Both the position numbers and the translations under genes were made by a program. Shown piece after piece: positions 5,321-5,549 of a stretch of 5,549 bases of DNA (position 1 is its first letter; each line of letters begins with the position of its first letter). The notes under the pieces were generated by a model. That model made no database searches and was not told the DNA's origin. It saw only the letters and a list, made by a program, of their open reading frames with translations. This DNA comes from Bacillota bacterium (GTDB taxonomy: Bacteria; Bacillota; Clostridia; Oscillospirales; Ruminococcaceae), in assembly GCA_023457175.1 (NCBI GenBank), contig JAEWMM010000203.1, positions 1 to 5,549 of the forward strand, given 5' to 3'.

Positions 5321-5549
5321 TTCTCCTCATATTCTTTTAGTAGCGTTTCATAATCCTCGGGGAAACGGTCGGCCAGCACGGTGTTAAAAGCCCTTTCCTT
5401 TTCTACCCTCGAAATATCGATCGTTTCGTACAGAATCGTTTCTTCTTCGACGCCGCAAGCGGCAAGCACAGTCCCTATGGGGTCGCAAACCTGTGTTTTT
5501 CCCGCAAAAATTTCATCGCCCGAAAGCCCCGTGCGATTGACCGCGGCCA
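5317..5549 (-). CDS. Carbon-nitrogen hydrolase (nitrilase superfamily), C-terminal end only
   Basis: Seventy-six residues and a TGA stop (5319-5317) are visible; the gene continues beyond the right edge. The segment AAVNRTGLSGDEIFAGKTQVCDPIGTVLAACG carries the late family landmarks: the NRTG turn, the G-x-T/S-x-V-x-DPxG strand, and VLA. The E-x-IDISRVEKERA helix and the FPEDYETL tail follow, as in omega-amidase and N-carbamoyl amide hydrolase relatives. The enzymes cut C-N bonds in amides, carbamoyl compounds or nitriles in the cytoplasm through a Glu-Lys-Cys triad. All three catalytic residues would lie outside the window, so neither activity nor exact subfamily can be judged. A complete protein would be about 260-300 residues. 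The stop overlaps the transporter start, which indicates one operon and a likely shared substrate pathway. Confidence 0.88.
   Translation of the reverse strand, partial: AAVNRTGLSGDEIFAGKTQVCDPIGTVLAACGVEEETILYETIDISRVEKERAFNTVLADRFPEDYETLLKEYEEK
5323..5328 (-). promoter_or_regulatory. Ribosome binding site of the transporter, inside the hydrolase coding end
   Basis: GAGGAG on the - strand encodes the two Glu residues before the last Lys of the upstream hydrolase. Its spacing to ATG 5320 is 2 bases and to ATG 5314 is 8 bases. The second is the normal distance, which favours Met3 as the true first residue, or re-initiation by ribosomes finishing the upstream gene. Confidence 0.7.

Noticed and set aside
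3740..5387. Several + strand open frames opposite the transporter
   Set aside because: They are antisense shadows of the BCCT gene, with low-complexity composition and no ribosome sites.
1..5549. CRISPR array, tRNA or rRNA
   Set aside because: No regularly spaced repeats, no cloverleaf with a TTCGANNC T-loop in the right setting, and no conserved rRNA words were seen on either strand.

Overview
The window looks like a chromosome fragment from an anaerobic Firmicute of the class Clostridia, probably Oscillospiraceae-like. The grounds are the EF-Ts sequence style, the moderate GC content, strong AGGAG ribosome sites, and a BCCT transporter next to an RpiR regulator. This placement is inference; no rRNA or other marker is present.

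Left part (1-906, + strand): most of tsf (elongation factor Ts), cut at its N-terminus by the window edge, then a textbook intrinsic terminator with a UUCG tetraloop. Middle part (907-1820): about 0.9 kb with no convincing intact gene. It is more AT-rich than its surroundings and holds short broken reading frames and a second, perfectly palindromic hairpin (1596-1631). That hairpin's core is almost identical to the tsf terminator, and it can act in both directions, serving as the likely end of the leftward transcripts.

Right part (1821-5549, all - strand, reading right to left): the C-terminal end of a carbon-nitrogen (nitrilase-superfamily) hydrolase, a BCCT-family transporter whose start overlaps the hydrolase stop (ATGA), a DUF6282-type metal-dependent hydrolase, and an RpiR/MurR-type regulator (HTH plus SIS). 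The regulator has its own near-consensus promoter flanked by repeated TTGCGATA-like words. The layout suggests import of a betaine-like or other zwitterionic compound, followed by hydrolysis of amide or related bonds, under RpiR control. The substrate cannot be read from the sequence.

Three things stand out. The DUF6282 gene carries an in-frame TAA at codon 218 that removes its conserved C-terminal part, including a probable metal-binding Asp, so it is probably a recent pseudogene. A perfect 15-bp hairpin without a U-tract sits between the transporter and this gene, ending two bases before its ribosome site. The transporter has substitutions in both aromatic-box helices expected to bind quaternary ammonium groups. 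I found no clear evidence of a wholly new system; the best candidates for follow-up are the nonsense allele, the twin palindromes and the substrate of this transporter/hydrolase cluster.
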